Source: JBJXGV01 sp046160485
GTDB lineage: Bacteria > Orphanbacterota > Orphanbacteria > JBJXGV01
Assembly (NCBI GenBank): GCA_046160485.1
Contig: JBJXGV010000020.1
Span: 33,138 to 97,137, forward strand
Length of the DNA: 64,000 bases
Direction of reading: 5' to 3'
Below, in pieces: positions 32,973 through 41,466 of the stretch; within the stretch, counting starts at the first letter, position 1; each line of letters opens with the position of its first letter. The notes beneath the pieces were generated by a model. It searched no databases. It was not told where the DNA came from and worked only from the letters and a program-made list of their open reading frames with translations. The position numbers and the translations under genes are program-made.

Positions 32973-34282
32973 TCGGCGGCGGACGCGCGCGCATCGCTCG
33001 CGGCGCGCGCTGCCTGCGCGCGTGCGCGAATCGAAGCCAGCGGTACGTGAATCGGCTCCGAGAACCCCATCGGCTCCGCGATCGTCCCGCTCGATGCACC
33101 ATGCCCGTTGCCGCCGGAAGCCATCGCCCCGGGCGCCGCGAGCGGCGTGCCATTCGTGCGCGCGCTTTTTCCGCCGAGCGCCGCGCCCAAGCGTCCGTAC
33201 TTGATGCGCAGCCACTCCGCGAAAACCTTCGGCATCATCGACGGCGTGAAGAGAACGCTCATCGTCATGAAGCACTCGTACGAGCAGTAGCACTTCGTCT
33301 CACGGATCATCTTTCGCACCGACTCCGTCCGCTCCGAGTGCCAAATCTTCCGGAAGTCGTAGTCGACTTCTTTTAGGTTGCCGAGCTTTTCATCGAGCAG
33401 TTCGCACGGATAGACGTCGCCGTTGCCATAGATGATCCCGCCGAGTTCGGCGGCGTAGCAGGGGAGCTGATAGCTATCCTCCTGCACGAGGCGCGCGATC
33501 GTGTCCTGCCTAATGTTCTTCATCGCGTTGATGAAATCGCTGAACGGGTACGAGTGATAACCCTTCAGTTGGTTCGTCTCGACCTCGTTCCGCAAGAAGC
33601 CGTTCCACTTGATGTAATTCTCCGTCTTGATGTCGCGCGCATGCGACGAGCGTGCGCCCGTGCGCGTGATGATGTTGTTCACGTTGTCGATGCCGTAGTG
33701 ATCTTTGAGATAGCGATAGATGTCGATGACCTTGTCCTGATTCCAGACCGACATCGTCGTCGCGATGTTCGCGTTGAAGTTGGGGTATTCCTTCTCGAGC
33801 TTCTTGAGTTCGGAATAGGTCCACATCGCTTTCTCGAAAAGGCCCGGGAGCGCGCGCAGGCGATCGTGTTCCTCCTCGATGCCGTCGATCGAAACGTCGA
33901 TCGCGATGTCGACGCCGGGATTGTCGCGCAGCATGCGGCGCGCGCCGTCGATCGCCTTCGTCGTCATGCTGCCGTTCGTCGGCATTCCGACGTTCGCAAC
34001 GTGGTTGTTCTTGCAGAAGATGTTGACGATCTCCGGAATGTCGTCGCGGAGGAACGGCTCGCCGCCGGTCGGAAGCAGGAAAAGGATGTCGCCCATGCTG
34101 CGCGAGATCTTTTCGTATTCGTCGACCGTCATTTCCTGGCCGTCGGGCTGACCGACGCCGAGCAGGCAGTGTCCGCAGTGCGCGTTGCAAACGTCCGACA
34201 CAAAGACGACGAGGTAGATCGGGTCGGTGCCGCGCTTATGGAAGATCTTCGGCGCGTGCTGCAGGTAGCGAAGGAAAGCCAT
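32969..34282 (-). CDS. Radical SAM protein with SPASM-like C-terminal domain
   Basis: 437 residues. The radical SAM cluster motif CNAHCGHC (C32, C36, C39) binds the 4Fe-4S cluster, followed by LPTGGEPFLRDDIPEI and DIAIDVSIDGIEEEHDRLR. A C-terminal auxiliary-cluster region has CYAAELGGIIYGNGDVYPCE and CYCSYECFM. This is the SPASM/twitch-type architecture of enzymes that modify peptides or nucleoside-derived substrates. A 60-residue low-complexity tail follows. No precursor peptide gene was found nearby. A consensus promoter (34346-34375) precedes it. Confidence 0.85.
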   Translation of the reverse strand: MAFLRYLQHAPKIFHKRGTDPIYLVVFVSDVCNAHCGHCLLGVGQPDGQEMTVDEYEKISRSMGDILFLLPTGGEPFLRDDIPEIVNIFCKNNHVANVGMPTNGSMTTKAIDGARRMLRDNPGVDIAIDVSIDGIEEEHDRLRALPGLFEKAMWTYSELKKLEKEYPNFNANIATTMSVWNQDKVIDIYRYLKDHYGIDNVNNIITRTGARSSHARDIKTENYIKWNGFLRNEVETNQLKGYHSYPFSDFINAMKNIRQDTIARLVQEDSYQLPCYAAELGGIIYGNGDVYPCELLDEKLGNLKEVDYDFRKIWHSERTESVRKMIRETKCYCSYECFMTMSVLFTPSMMPKVFAEWLRIKYGRLGAALGGKSARTNGTPLAAPGAMASGGNGHGASSGTIAEPMGFSEPIHVPLASIRARAQAARAASDARASAAD

Positions 34283-34345
34283 CGATCTCCCGGTGCCGAG
34301 CGGTTTGGGTGCGTCTTAGTGGCGGGCGGGCTGTAAGACGCGGCC

Positions 34346-34375
34346 ATTATAGGCCGCGCGCTTGCGCCGCGTCAA
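34346..34375 (-). promoter_or_regulatory. Consensus promoter of the radical SAM gene
   Basis: On the minus strand: TTGACG (complement of 34370-34375), an 18-base spacer, perfect TATAAT (complement of 34346-34351). It gives a leader of roughly 55 bases before the ATG at 34282. Confidence 0.7.
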
Positions 34376-34469
34376 GGTGACTCCCGTGTTTTCAATAAGT
34401 TGTGGGCTCGCATGGACGCGCGTCGAGAGGTTCTGCCTCGCCGCGGGCCGGTCGTGCTAGTCTGGCCGC

Positions 34470-34970
34470 ATGCACACCGGTGAGTCACCTCGCGGGCGCA
34501 TCGCCGACAAACACGAGGCGTACCGCGCCGCCGCGGCCGAGGTCGCGGCGCTGGTCGACGGCGAGCCCGACCTCGTCGCGAACCTCGCGAACGCCGTCGC
34601 GGTGTTGCGCGATCGCCTCGGTTTCTTCTGGGTCGGCACCTACCGCCTCGACGCGTCGGAACTCGTCCTCGGCCCGTTCCAGGGGACGCCCGCGTGCACG
34701 CGCATCGCGGTCGGGCGCGGCGTGTGCGGTGCTGCGATCTCGCGCGACGCGTCGATCGTCGTGCCCGACGTCGAAGCATTTCCCGGGCACATCGCGTGTG
34801 ATTCGCGCTCGCGATCCGAGGTGGTCGTGGTGCTTCGCGACCGCGCGGGCCGTGCGCGCGGCGTGCTCGACGTCGACTCCGACGAACTCGCGAGCTTCGA
34901 TGATGTCGATCGCGCGGGCCTTGAATCGGTCGCCGCCGCGCTGATCTCGGCCTGGCCGGATCCCGCCTAG
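34470..34970 (+). CDS. msrC: Free methionine-(R)-sulfoxide reductase (GAF-type MsrC)
   Basis: 166-residue single GAF domain. It has the fRMsr signature: LGPFQGTPACTRI (Cys76), GRGVCGAAI (Cys86) and PGHIACDSRSRSE (Cys110), which are the three redox cysteines of the family. It reduces free methionine-R-sulfoxide using thioredoxin in the cytoplasm. The length is typical. The ATG sits six bases after a TAGTCT box (34458-34463), with no ribosome site. Confidence 0.92.
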   Translation: MHTGESPRGRIADKHEAYRAAAAEVAALVDGEPDLVANLANAVAVLRDRLGFFWVGTYRLDASELVLGPFQGTPACTRIAVGRGVCGAAISRDASIVVPDVEAFPGHIACDSRSRSEVVVVLRDRAGRARGVLDVDSDELASFDDVDRAGLESVAAALISAWPDPA

Positions 34971-35043
34971 CACCGCGTTCCGCGCCCGTCCGGTTTCCTC
35001 CGCGAGCCGCAGAGGCGGCCAGCAAAGGGCCGGCTCGGATCGT

Positions 35044-35655
35044 CTAGGAACGTGTGGCGCGTCGCTCCAGTATGAAGTGAGTGCCGCGCTCCGCGAAGAC
35101 GCGCACGCCGCGGAGCTGCGAGCGCCGCACGAGCCGCTCGGCCTCGTCGAGCGAGAGCGCTGTGCGCGCGGCGGCCGCAAGCGCGGCGCGCTCGGCCGTC
35201 GCAACCCCAGGCGCAAAGCGCGCGAGGTAAGGCCACGGCGCAAGAAGCGACGATCGCAGGACGTCGCGCACCAGGATCGCGCCGTCGGGCCGCGCGACCC
35301 GGCTGATTTCGTTGAGCGCGGGAAGCGTCGCGCTCAGGTCGTGGAGGAGCGCGTCGCTCATGACGAGGTCGAACATCGCGGAGCGGAGCGGAAGGCGTTT
35401 CGGATCGGCAAGGATGAAGCGGACGCGGTCGCTGACGCGCGCTGCGTCCGCTGAGCGGCGCGCCGCGGCGATTGCGCTTGCCGACGCGTCGACACCGATG
35501 ATCGCGAGCGTGGGCGCGCCCGCGGCGAGCGCGATGGCGCGGCGTCCATCGCGGCAGCCGGCGTCGAGCACCTTGCCGGCCTCGATTCCGAGCGTGAGCG
35601 CGCGCTCGATGAAATAGGCCTCGCCGCGGGAAAGTGCAGTATTCGTGAGCATCAC
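35044..35655 (-). CDS. Class I SAM-dependent methyltransferase
   Basis: 203 residues. The Rossmann-type SAM-binding core has motif I VLDAGCRDGRRAIALAAG, the acidic end of strand 2 (IIGVDASASAI), and post-motif MFDLVMSDALLHDLSATLPA, as in the Methyltransf_11 family. The substrate is unknown. It starts with GTG-ATG (either could initiate) six bases after a TAGAGT box on the minus strand. It is divergent from the ubiE-like gene, another methyltransferase, but the two are only distantly alike. Confidence 0.8.
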   Translation of the reverse strand: MMLTNTALSRGEAYFIERALTLGIEAGKVLDAGCRDGRRAIALAAGAPTLAIIGVDASASAIAAARRSADAARVSDRVRFILADPKRLPLRSAMFDLVMSDALLHDLSATLPALNEISRVARPDGAILVRDVLRSSLLAPWPYLARFAPGVATAERAALAAAARTALSLDEAERLVRRSQLRGVRVFAERGTHFILERRATRS

Positions 35656-35873
35656 GCGCCGACTCTAGCACGCGCGGATCGACGCGCCCGCAATCGCCTC
35701 GCGCGAGGGCTCGGCGCGCGGGCGCGGAGAGGATTGCGCGTCTTCGCGAGATTCGATTAGAGTGCGCGCGATCCCATCATCGCCCCTGCGCGCAAGGCGC
35801 GGGGCCGGAACGCGACCACGGAAGGAAGCCGCACATCAAGTCCCCGTCGAAAGAACCGCACTCGATTCGCGCG

Positions 35874-36533
35874 ATGTTCGGGTCGATAAGCGGGCGTTAC
35901 GATTTGCTCAACCGTGTACTAAGCGGCGGGTGGGATCGCTCATGGCGCCGCCGCGCCGTCGCCGCGGTTGCGGAAGCGGCGCCGGCCCGCGTCATCGACA
36001 TCGGAACCGGGACCGCGGATCTGGCTCTCGACCTCTTGCGGGTGAGCGGATTTCGCGGAAGCGTGGTGGGCGTCGATTTCGCGGGGCCGATGCTCGTCCG
36101 CGCGGCGGGGAAGTCGCTGGGCCAGCCGCGAGTCCATCTCGCGCAGTGCGACGCGCTCGCGCTCCCATTTCGGGATGCGGCGTTCGACGCGGCGATGGCC
36201 GCGTTCTCCGTTCGTAACTTTGCGGATCTCGATCGGGGGCTCTTCGAATGCAGACGCGTAATCAGGCGAGGAGGCACCCTCGTGATTCTGGAGTTTTTTC
36301 GTCCGGAACGGCTCCCGTTTCCGCTGCGCCTCTACTCGCGGTGGTTCGTGCCGGCGATCGGTCGCGTCGTGTCGGGGCACGCGACCGCGTACTCGTATTT
36401 ACCCGACTCGCAAGAGTCATTCGTATCGATTGCTTCCGCGACCGAGACACTTCTTCGGAATGGATTCGCCGTGCGTCGCGTCGATCGCCTATTCCCGGGA
36501 GTGGCGCATTTGCTCGTTCTCGATCGGCTCTAA
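35874..36533 (+). CDS. ubiE: Demethylmenaquinone / ubiquinone methyltransferase
   Basis: 219 residues from the first ATG. It has the UbiE signatures MFGSISGRYDLLNRVLSGGWDRSWRR, GTGTADLALDLL (SAM motif), AMAAFSVRNFADLDRGLFEC and VILEFFRPERLPFPLR, then YSYLPDSQESF. It methylates demethylmenaquinone (or the ubiquinone precursor) at the membrane. Menaquinone is the likelier product in a lineage like this. The frame stays open upstream (SKEPHSIRAMFGS), matching the longer N-terminus of homologues, but no ATG/GTG/TTG is there. An ATC codon at 35835 lies after GGAAGGAAG, so the real start may be non-canonical. MFGS is used here. Confidence 0.88.
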   Translation: MFGSISGRYDLLNRVLSGGWDRSWRRRAVAAVAEAAPARVIDIGTGTADLALDLLRVSGFRGSVVGVDFAGPMLVRAAGKSLGQPRVHLAQCDALALPFRDAAFDAAMAAFSVRNFADLDRGLFECRRVIRRGGTLVILEFFRPERLPFPLRLYSRWFVPAIGRVVSGHATAYSYLPDSQESFVSIASATETLLRNGFAVRRVDRLFPGVAHLLVLDRL

Positions 36534-36696
36534 CTCAGGCCCTCGCGGAAGGGATGCGTCACGCGCGCGGCGAAAGCGCGTGTTGATCGCGCGCAAGCGG
36601 GCATGGTACATTGCACCACTGTCCCTAACTCATCGAATCTGGATTCATCGTTAGCTTACGAGGCGTCACCTCCCGCGACGCGAAGGAGAGCGGAAT

Positions 36697-37920
36697 ATGC
36701 CAGTCAAGAAAGAAGGCACTCTGATCGACTCGACCATTGATCGTTCGCGAATCGCCCTATCGAGAGTCGGTGCGGCGCTCGTCGCGTGCCTCGCGCTGTC
36801 GCTTGCAGCCGGCTGCGGCGACGACGATGAGGGCCCCATCGATCCCGGCCCGGATCTCAACGCCGCCGGCGTTATCACGACCTGGGCTGGCGACGGCCAA
36901 GCCGGGTTCGACGGCGATGGAAACACCCTCCTGGGCTCGAGCTTCTACTGGCCCTCGGATCTTCTCTTTACGAGCGACGACGAAGTCTACATCCTCGACT
37001 GGAACAACCACCGTGTCCGTCACGTGACCGCGGACGGCCGCCTCGAAACCGCGATCGGCGACTTCGTCGGCGACGGCCCTCCGGATCAGTCCGATTTGAC
37101 GCCGGCGGGCGCGCCTGGTACGACCGTGAGTCTTAATCACCCGACCGACCTCTCGGAGCTCGCCGACGGCCGCCTTCTCGTGACGGCGTGGCACAATCAC
37201 AAACTGCGCACCTACGATCCACTCACGGGGCTTGTCCACGTCTTCAGTGGGAACACGCCCGGGTTCGTCGACGGCGTCGCGGCGAAGGACGGGCGATTCA
37301 ATCAACCGCCGTCGTCCGTGGTCGCGGCGGACGGGACGATCTTCACGCTCGACCAGCGCAACCAGCGCATCCGCATGATCGGAACCGATGGGATGATCAG
37401 CACGGTCGTGGGAACGGGCGTGAGAGGCTACAACGGGGACGGGATCGCCCCGCTCGAGGCGCAGATCAACCAGCCGTTCGGGTCGAATCCGACCCCGGGC
37501 GGCGGTGTCGCTCTCGACGCGCAGGAGCGCCTCTATTTCTCCGACCTCTTGAACTCGCGCGTTCGACGCGTAAACTTCCAGCTCAATATCATCGAGACGG
37601 TTGCCGGCAACGGAACCGCGGGCTACTCGGGCGACGGGGGCCAGGCGACGGCCGCGCAAATCAAGAGCCCGCGCGATCTCGAGATCAAAGACGGCGTGCT
37701 CTACATCGCGGAAGAGGGTAACCACGTCATCCGCGCAGTCGATCTGACGACCGGTGTCATCTCGACGTTCGCCGGCACCGGGGTCGCGGGTTTCTCGGGC
37801 GACCGCGGCCAGGCGACTCTTGCGCAGCTCTACGCGCCGACCGGGATCGCGTTCGACTCGGCGGGCGATATGTACGTGGCCGATTCCCAAAACAACCGAA
37901 TCCGTAAGATCAATCTCTAG
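36697..37920 (+). CDS. NHL-repeat lipoprotein
   Basis: 407 residues with a lipoprotein signal (CLALSLAAGCGDDDEG). Six NHL-type propeller blades are visible, such as WPSDLLFTSDDEVYILDWNN, ARLDDLEIKDG-like blades, YIAEEGNHVIRAVDLTTG and YAPTGIAFDSAGDMYVADSQ. They are interleaved with ...GDGGQATAAQ... loops of the teneurin/NHL type. It lies outside the inner membrane. The next gene (19 bases later) is a paralogue with an extra fibronectin domain. The ligand is unknown. Confidence 0.8.
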   Translation: MPVKKEGTLIDSTIDRSRIALSRVGAALVACLALSLAAGCGDDDEGPIDPGPDLNAAGVITTWAGDGQAGFDGDGNTLLGSSFYWPSDLLFTSDDEVYILDWNNHRVRHVTADGRLETAIGDFVGDGPPDQSDLTPAGAPGTTVSLNHPTDLSELADGRLLVTAWHNHKLRTYDPLTGLVHVFSGNTPGFVDGVAAKDGRFNQPPSSVVAADGTIFTLDQRNQRIRMIGTDGMISTVVGTGVRGYNGDGIAPLEAQINQPFGSNPTPGGGVALDAQERLYFSDLLNSRVRRVNFQLNIIETVAGNGTAGYSGDGGQATAAQIKSPRDLEIKDGVLYIAEEGNHVIRAVDLTTGVISTFAGTGVAGFSGDRGQATLAQLYAPTGIAFDSAGDMYVADSQNNRIRKINL

Positions 37921-37939
37921 TCACCGAGGAGACGATACG

Positions 37940-39397
37940 ATGCATCGCTTTTTGACTCTTACGACGCGGATCGGGGCGGCGCTTCTCGTCGCGATCGCGC
38001 TTGGCTCGTGCGGCGACGACGATTCCAATCCCATTGTGCCCGACGGTCCCGAACCGAAGGCGCCGGCGAATCTCGCCTTCACGAACGTGACGCACTGCGA
38101 AGCGACGATCTCGTGGAGTGACCAGGCGACGAATGAAACCGGGTATAAGATCTACCGGCGTGCTGCGAGCGAGGCGACGGAGTCGATCATCTTCATAATC
38201 GCCTCGGACACGACGAACTCCGCGAGCGCAGCGACGTATCGCGATATCGGGCTCTCGGGCTCGACCGCCTACACGTACCGAATCGAGAGCTACAACGCGG
38301 ATGGCGCTCGGTCGGCGTCCGTCATGACGACGACGCTTGCGGCGCCGAACGACTACAGCTGCATTTCGCGATTCTTCGGAATTGGCGCATCGTATCTCGG
38401 CGAGGACGGGTTGCCGCCGCTCATGACGGCGCTGTCGCTTCCGATGGACATCGCGTTCGCGCCGGACGGCCGGCCGATCATCCTCGACTGGAACAACCAT
38501 CGGCTCCGTTCCGTCGAGAACGGTCTCTCCGAGACGATTCTCGGCACGGGGTACCTCGGCGATGGCTCGGGCTCCGACCCTGCGCTGGTCGCGCTCAACC
38601 ATCCGACCAATGTTTCGTTCGACGGCGAGGGCCGGATCCTCGTTTCCGCGTGGCACAACTCCAAGATCATGCGGCTCGATCTCGAAGCGAACCTCGTCGA
38701 AACGATTTGCGGCGACGGCAGCCGTTCGTTTGATGGCGATGGCGGCCCCGCTCTGATCGCGAAGCTTGATCTTCCCGTCTCTACCGCGGCCGATGCGTCG
38801 GGCAACATCTACATTCTCGATCAGGCTAACCAGTGCGTGCGTAAGATCGACGGCGTCACGCAAGCGATCTCGACGGTCGTCGGCGTTCCGAAGACCGCGG
38901 GATTCGGCGGCGACGGCGGACCGGGCGCGCTCGCGCTCCTGAGTCTTCCGCGCGGCCAGATGGGAACTCCGAACGCGCGCATGATCATGGCGGCCGACGG
39001 CAGTCTGCTCATCGTCGACAGCATCAATCAGCGCATTCGTCGTTGGGATCCCGTTGCGGACATCATCACGACCGTGGCAGGAACGGGAGCCAAGGGTTAC
39101 AGCGGCGACAACGGGGCCGCGACGAGCGCCACGCTTCGCGATCCGGCTGACATCGCGGTCGACAGTGCCGGAAATCTCTACATTGCGGACACCGGCAATC
39201 ACTGCATCCGCAAGGTCGATGCGACTGGAACGATCACGACGTTCGCGGGCCAGGGCGGTCTCTCCGGAAGCACCGGGGACGGCGGCTCGCCGCTCCAGGC
39301 GAAGCTCAATCGCCCGTACGGCGTCGCCGTCGATGCGGACGACAACGTCTACATCGCAGATGCGATCAACAACACGATCCGCGTCATCCGCAAGTGA
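37940..39397 (+). CDS. Fibronectin III plus NHL-repeat lipoprotein
   Basis: 485 residues with a lipoprotein signal (VAIALGSCGDDDSN). Residues about 40-140 form a fibronectin type III domain (PANLAFTNVTHCEATISWSD, TGYKIYRRAASEAT, YTYRIESYNADGARSA). Six NHL blades follow (ILDWNNHRLRSVENGLSETI, ADGSLLIVDSINQRIRRWDP, GNLYIADTGNHCIRKVDATG). It is a paralogue of the preceding gene, and its stop overlaps the start of the P460-like gene, so the three form a transcription unit. Confidence 0.8.
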   Translation: MHRFLTLTTRIGAALLVAIALGSCGDDDSNPIVPDGPEPKAPANLAFTNVTHCEATISWSDQATNETGYKIYRRAASEATESIIFIIASDTTNSASAATYRDIGLSGSTAYTYRIESYNADGARSASVMTTTLAAPNDYSCISRFFGIGASYLGEDGLPPLMTALSLPMDIAFAPDGRPIILDWNNHRLRSVENGLSETILGTGYLGDGSGSDPALVALNHPTNVSFDGEGRILVSAWHNSKIMRLDLEANLVETICGDGSRSFDGDGGPALIAKLDLPVSTAADASGNIYILDQANQCVRKIDGVTQAISTVVGVPKTAGFGGDGGPGALALLSLPRGQMGTPNARMIMAADGSLLIVDSINQRIRRWDPVADIITTVAGTGAKGYSGDNGAATSATLRDPADIAVDSAGNLYIADTGNHCIRKVDATGTITTFAGQGGLSGSTGDGGSPLQAKLNRPYGVAVDADDNVYIADAINNTIRVIRK

Positions 39398-39954
39398 GGG
39401 TTCGCCCGATGCGCGGCCGCGAGCAGTACGCTCGCGGCCGCACTCTTTCACGTCGCTTCCTGCTCGCGTTGCTCTGCCTGTGCGCCGCACTCGCCGCGAT
39501 CTCCTGCGGGGGCGATTCCAATCCCACGCCACCCGATCCAGAACCCGCTGATCCGTTCTTCCCCGCGAATTTCGAGCAGTCGTATACGCTCGTCCGCGAT
39601 TGTCGATTCAGTACGGATCACAATCTGACGAAGGTCCGCGTCTACGTCGATTCGATCGGAGCGGCGAGCTACCTCGCCGGCACATATCCTCTCCCGGTCG
39701 GGACGATCGCGGTCAAAGTGCTCACCGACGGCCAGGCTGACGACTGCGCCGGTGCTACCGAAGAGTTCGTCGCGATGCGCAAGGGAGTTCCCGGCACGGC
39801 CCCGACGTACGGAGACTGGGAGTGGCAGGCGGTGAATCCTGACCGCTCGGTGCGTCTCTCCGGGCAACTCTTCGATCAGTGCGTCGCCTGCCACGCAAGC
39901 TGCACGTTCGGTCGCGACTTCATGTGCACCGACGAATCCCCGGGGAATCGATAA
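39394..39954 (+). CDS. Cytochrome P460-like lipoprotein
   Basis: 186 residues from a GTG that overlaps the upstream stop (an ATG at 39409 is the alternative). The signal ends in a lipobox (CAALAAISCGGDSN). The mature domain has the P460-type layout: FPANFEQSYTLVRDCRFSTD, YLAGTYPLPVGTIAVKVLTD, YGDWEWQAVNPDRSVRLSGQ, and a single C-terminal heme site CVACHASC. P460 cytochromes oxidise hydroxylamine or detoxify NO, but many relatives are uncharacterised; the enzymatic lysine cross-link cannot be confirmed here. It is co-transcribed with the two NHL lipoproteins. Confidence 0.75.
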   Translation: MRVRPMRGREQYARGRTLSRRFLLALLCLCAALAAISCGGDSNPTPPDPEPADPFFPANFEQSYTLVRDCRFSTDHNLTKVRVYVDSIGAASYLAGTYPLPVGTIAVKVLTDGQADDCAGATEEFVAMRKGVPGTAPTYGDWEWQAVNPDRSVRLSGQLFDQCVACHASCTFGRDFMCTDESPGNR

Positions 39955-39976
39955 TTCAGCACACGCGAGGAGCGCG

Positions 39977-40402
39977 ATGACGCCGGCCGATTCGCGAAGC
40001 ACGACGCCGGCCGCGATCGCGAATCAGCCTGACGGTTCCGGTCTACGCATAGTTTGGCGTGACGCCCACGAGTCGATCATCCCGCTGCTCGATTTGCGAC
40101 GCGCGTGTCCGTGCGCGACGTGCGGCCACGAGAAGCAGGGGAGCGCCGCATCCAGCACCGCGAACGCGACGGCGGACGATCGCGCGACTACCGCATTGCC
40201 GAAACCTTCCGCGCTCCGCATGGTCAGCGGCCCCGCGATCTCCGATCTCGCGCTCTCCAGAATCGCCGGCGTAGGTCGCTACGCCGTGCAATGTTTCTGG
40301 GCGGACGGCCACGACACTGGGATCTACTCGTTCGAGTTACTGCGTTCGCTGTGCCCTTGTGATTCGTGTCGTCCGGAGAAAAACAAGAACCCCGAGGAGT
40401 GA
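39977..40402 (+). CDS. DUF971 / gamma-butyrobetaine hydroxylase N-terminal-like protein
   Basis: 141 residues. The DUF971 core is LRIVWRDAHESIIPLLDLRR then ACPCATCGHE, and at the end VGRYAVQCFWADGHDTGIYS then LLRSLCPCDSC. These CPC(x)C clusters match the small iron-sulfur-associated domain found alone or fused to Mrp-type proteins. Between the two halves is an Ala/Thr-rich insert. The stop codon lies inside a terminator hairpin that serves the opposite strand. Confidence 0.8.
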   Translation: MTPADSRSTTPAAIANQPDGSGLRIVWRDAHESIIPLLDLRRACPCATCGHEKQGSAASSTANATADDRATTALPKPSALRMVSGPAISDLALSRIAGVGRYAVQCFWADGHDTGIYSFELLRSLCPCDSCRPEKNKNPEE

Positions 40403-40414
40403 TCCTCGGGGTTC
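40387..40414 (-). terminator. Terminator of tRNA-Leu overlapping the DUF971 stop
   Basis: Perfect 12-bp stem (GAACCCCGAGGA at 40387-40398, TCCTCGGGGTTC at 40403-40414) with a 4-base loop. On the minus strand it is followed by TTGTTTTTCTCC. It lies about 50 bases past the 3' end of tRNA-Leu. On the plus strand there is no T run, but the hairpin may still stabilise the DUF971 mRNA end. Confidence 0.8.
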
Positions 40415-40462
40415 ATCCGTGCCCACGCGGTCCCGATTTTGGAGGAAATGGGACCGATCTCT

Positions 40463-40546
40463 TGCCGGAGGTCGGACTCGAACCGACACGGAGTCACCTC
40501 CGGGGGATTTTGAGTCCCCTGCGTCTACCAGTTTCACCACTCCGGC
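40463..40546 (-). tRNA. tRNA-Leu (anticodon CAA)
   Basis: Cloverleaf by eye: acceptor GCCGGAG paired with CTCCGGC, D arm, anticodon arm GGGGA-CTCAAAA-TCCCC giving CAA, a long variable arm (CGGAGGTGACTCCG), and T arm GTCGG-TTCGAGT-CCGAC. The class II variable arm fits leucine. The 3' CCA is not encoded. Confidence 0.95.
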
Positions 40547-40825
40547 GTGGGTAGATGGGAAGTAGTGCAGGCGCATGATAGAAATGCCTCCGAGGGCTGT
40601 CAAGGAACAATTCCCCTGGAATCGAGCTTCGGCGCGAGAAAAATAGCAGATGCGCACGAGAGGGAGACCCGAGCCGGACTGGACCACGCCTTCTTCGCGC
40701 GAAAGCTGTTTTCCGGCGCGCTCGCCCTGTTTCTAAGTCCTTCTATTGTTTCGCTTAGAACAAAATTGCCGCTTGACTCGTTCGAACGGCCCGGCATAGA
40801 CTCCCCCCGCCGCAATGAAGATGGC

Positions 40826-40901
40826 GGGGCTGTAGCTCAGTTGGGAGAGTGCTTGACTGGCAGTCAAGAGGTCACGGGTTCGAACCCCGTCAGCTCCACC
40901 A
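40826..40901 (+). tRNA. tRNA-Ala (anticodon GGC)
   Basis: 76 nt with encoded CCA. Acceptor GGGGCTG pairs with CAGCTCC (one G-U pair). The D arm contains AGCTCAGTTGGGAGAG, the anticodon arm CTTGA-CTGGCAG-TCAAG gives GGC, and the T arm is CGGGG paired around TTCGAAC. It is expressed opposite to tRNA-Leu from its own region. Confidence 0.95.
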
Positions 40902-41466
40902 TCTTCCGTGCAGAATGAGACGCAGGCCTGCAAGGTGAGAACGCGCGATTGACGCGCGCGTCGCGTCTCCAGTAAACTGCACCCGTTCAACGGCTCCCCT
41001 TAAGTCACGCACGTGTGGGGGATCCTTCCCACGCCCCGGCCGTACGGACACATCGCTCATATCTTTCGGCGCTGTAACGTATCGGCCACGATGAGTCGCG
41101 GCGAGGTTTCACGAGCGGCGCGCAATTTTGCCCTCTCGATCCTCGTCGCCGCCTCGACGGTGCTCCGTCAGGTCACCGGTGTGCACGAGCGGGCAGGGGG
41201 ACGATCTCTTGATTCGAAAAGAGTTCGCGCAGCGACTTCACGTTTTTCGTGAGGACCCTTGTGACGCGTCGGCCGAACACCCCTGGCACAAGCATTGCGA
41301 TCGAGGCTCATGGAATCGGAATTCTCGTTCCCTGTCTTGCTCGTGTTTGCTTGGGTCGTGGGCTGATCTCTTTGCCATTGCAGACGAGTTTCACGCTCCT
41401 GTGCACGCGGCTATGATGGGGAACTTTCTTTTTCATCGCGATCACGGATGGCGGCGGTGGGTGAAT
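40902..41466 (+). other. Intergenic region before the metalloprotease, no gene seen
   Basis: This 565-base stretch lies between tRNA-Ala and the large secreted metalloprotease. Open frames here lack start signals and protein-like composition. No terminator, repeat or promoter could be identified with confidence. It may hold the long 5' leader of the protease gene. Confidence 0.5.

Noticed and set aside
32969..34282. Radical SAM/SPASM protein as part of a peptide natural-product cluster
   Set aside because: No small precursor peptide, transporter or peptidase gene lies next to it; neighbours are a debranching enzyme and msrC.
37910..39532. 540-residue minus-strand open frame opposite the fibronectin/NHL lipoprotein
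   Set aside because: Arg/Val/Asp-rich antisense shadow with no recognisable motifs; the plus-strand gene has signal peptide and NHL repeats.
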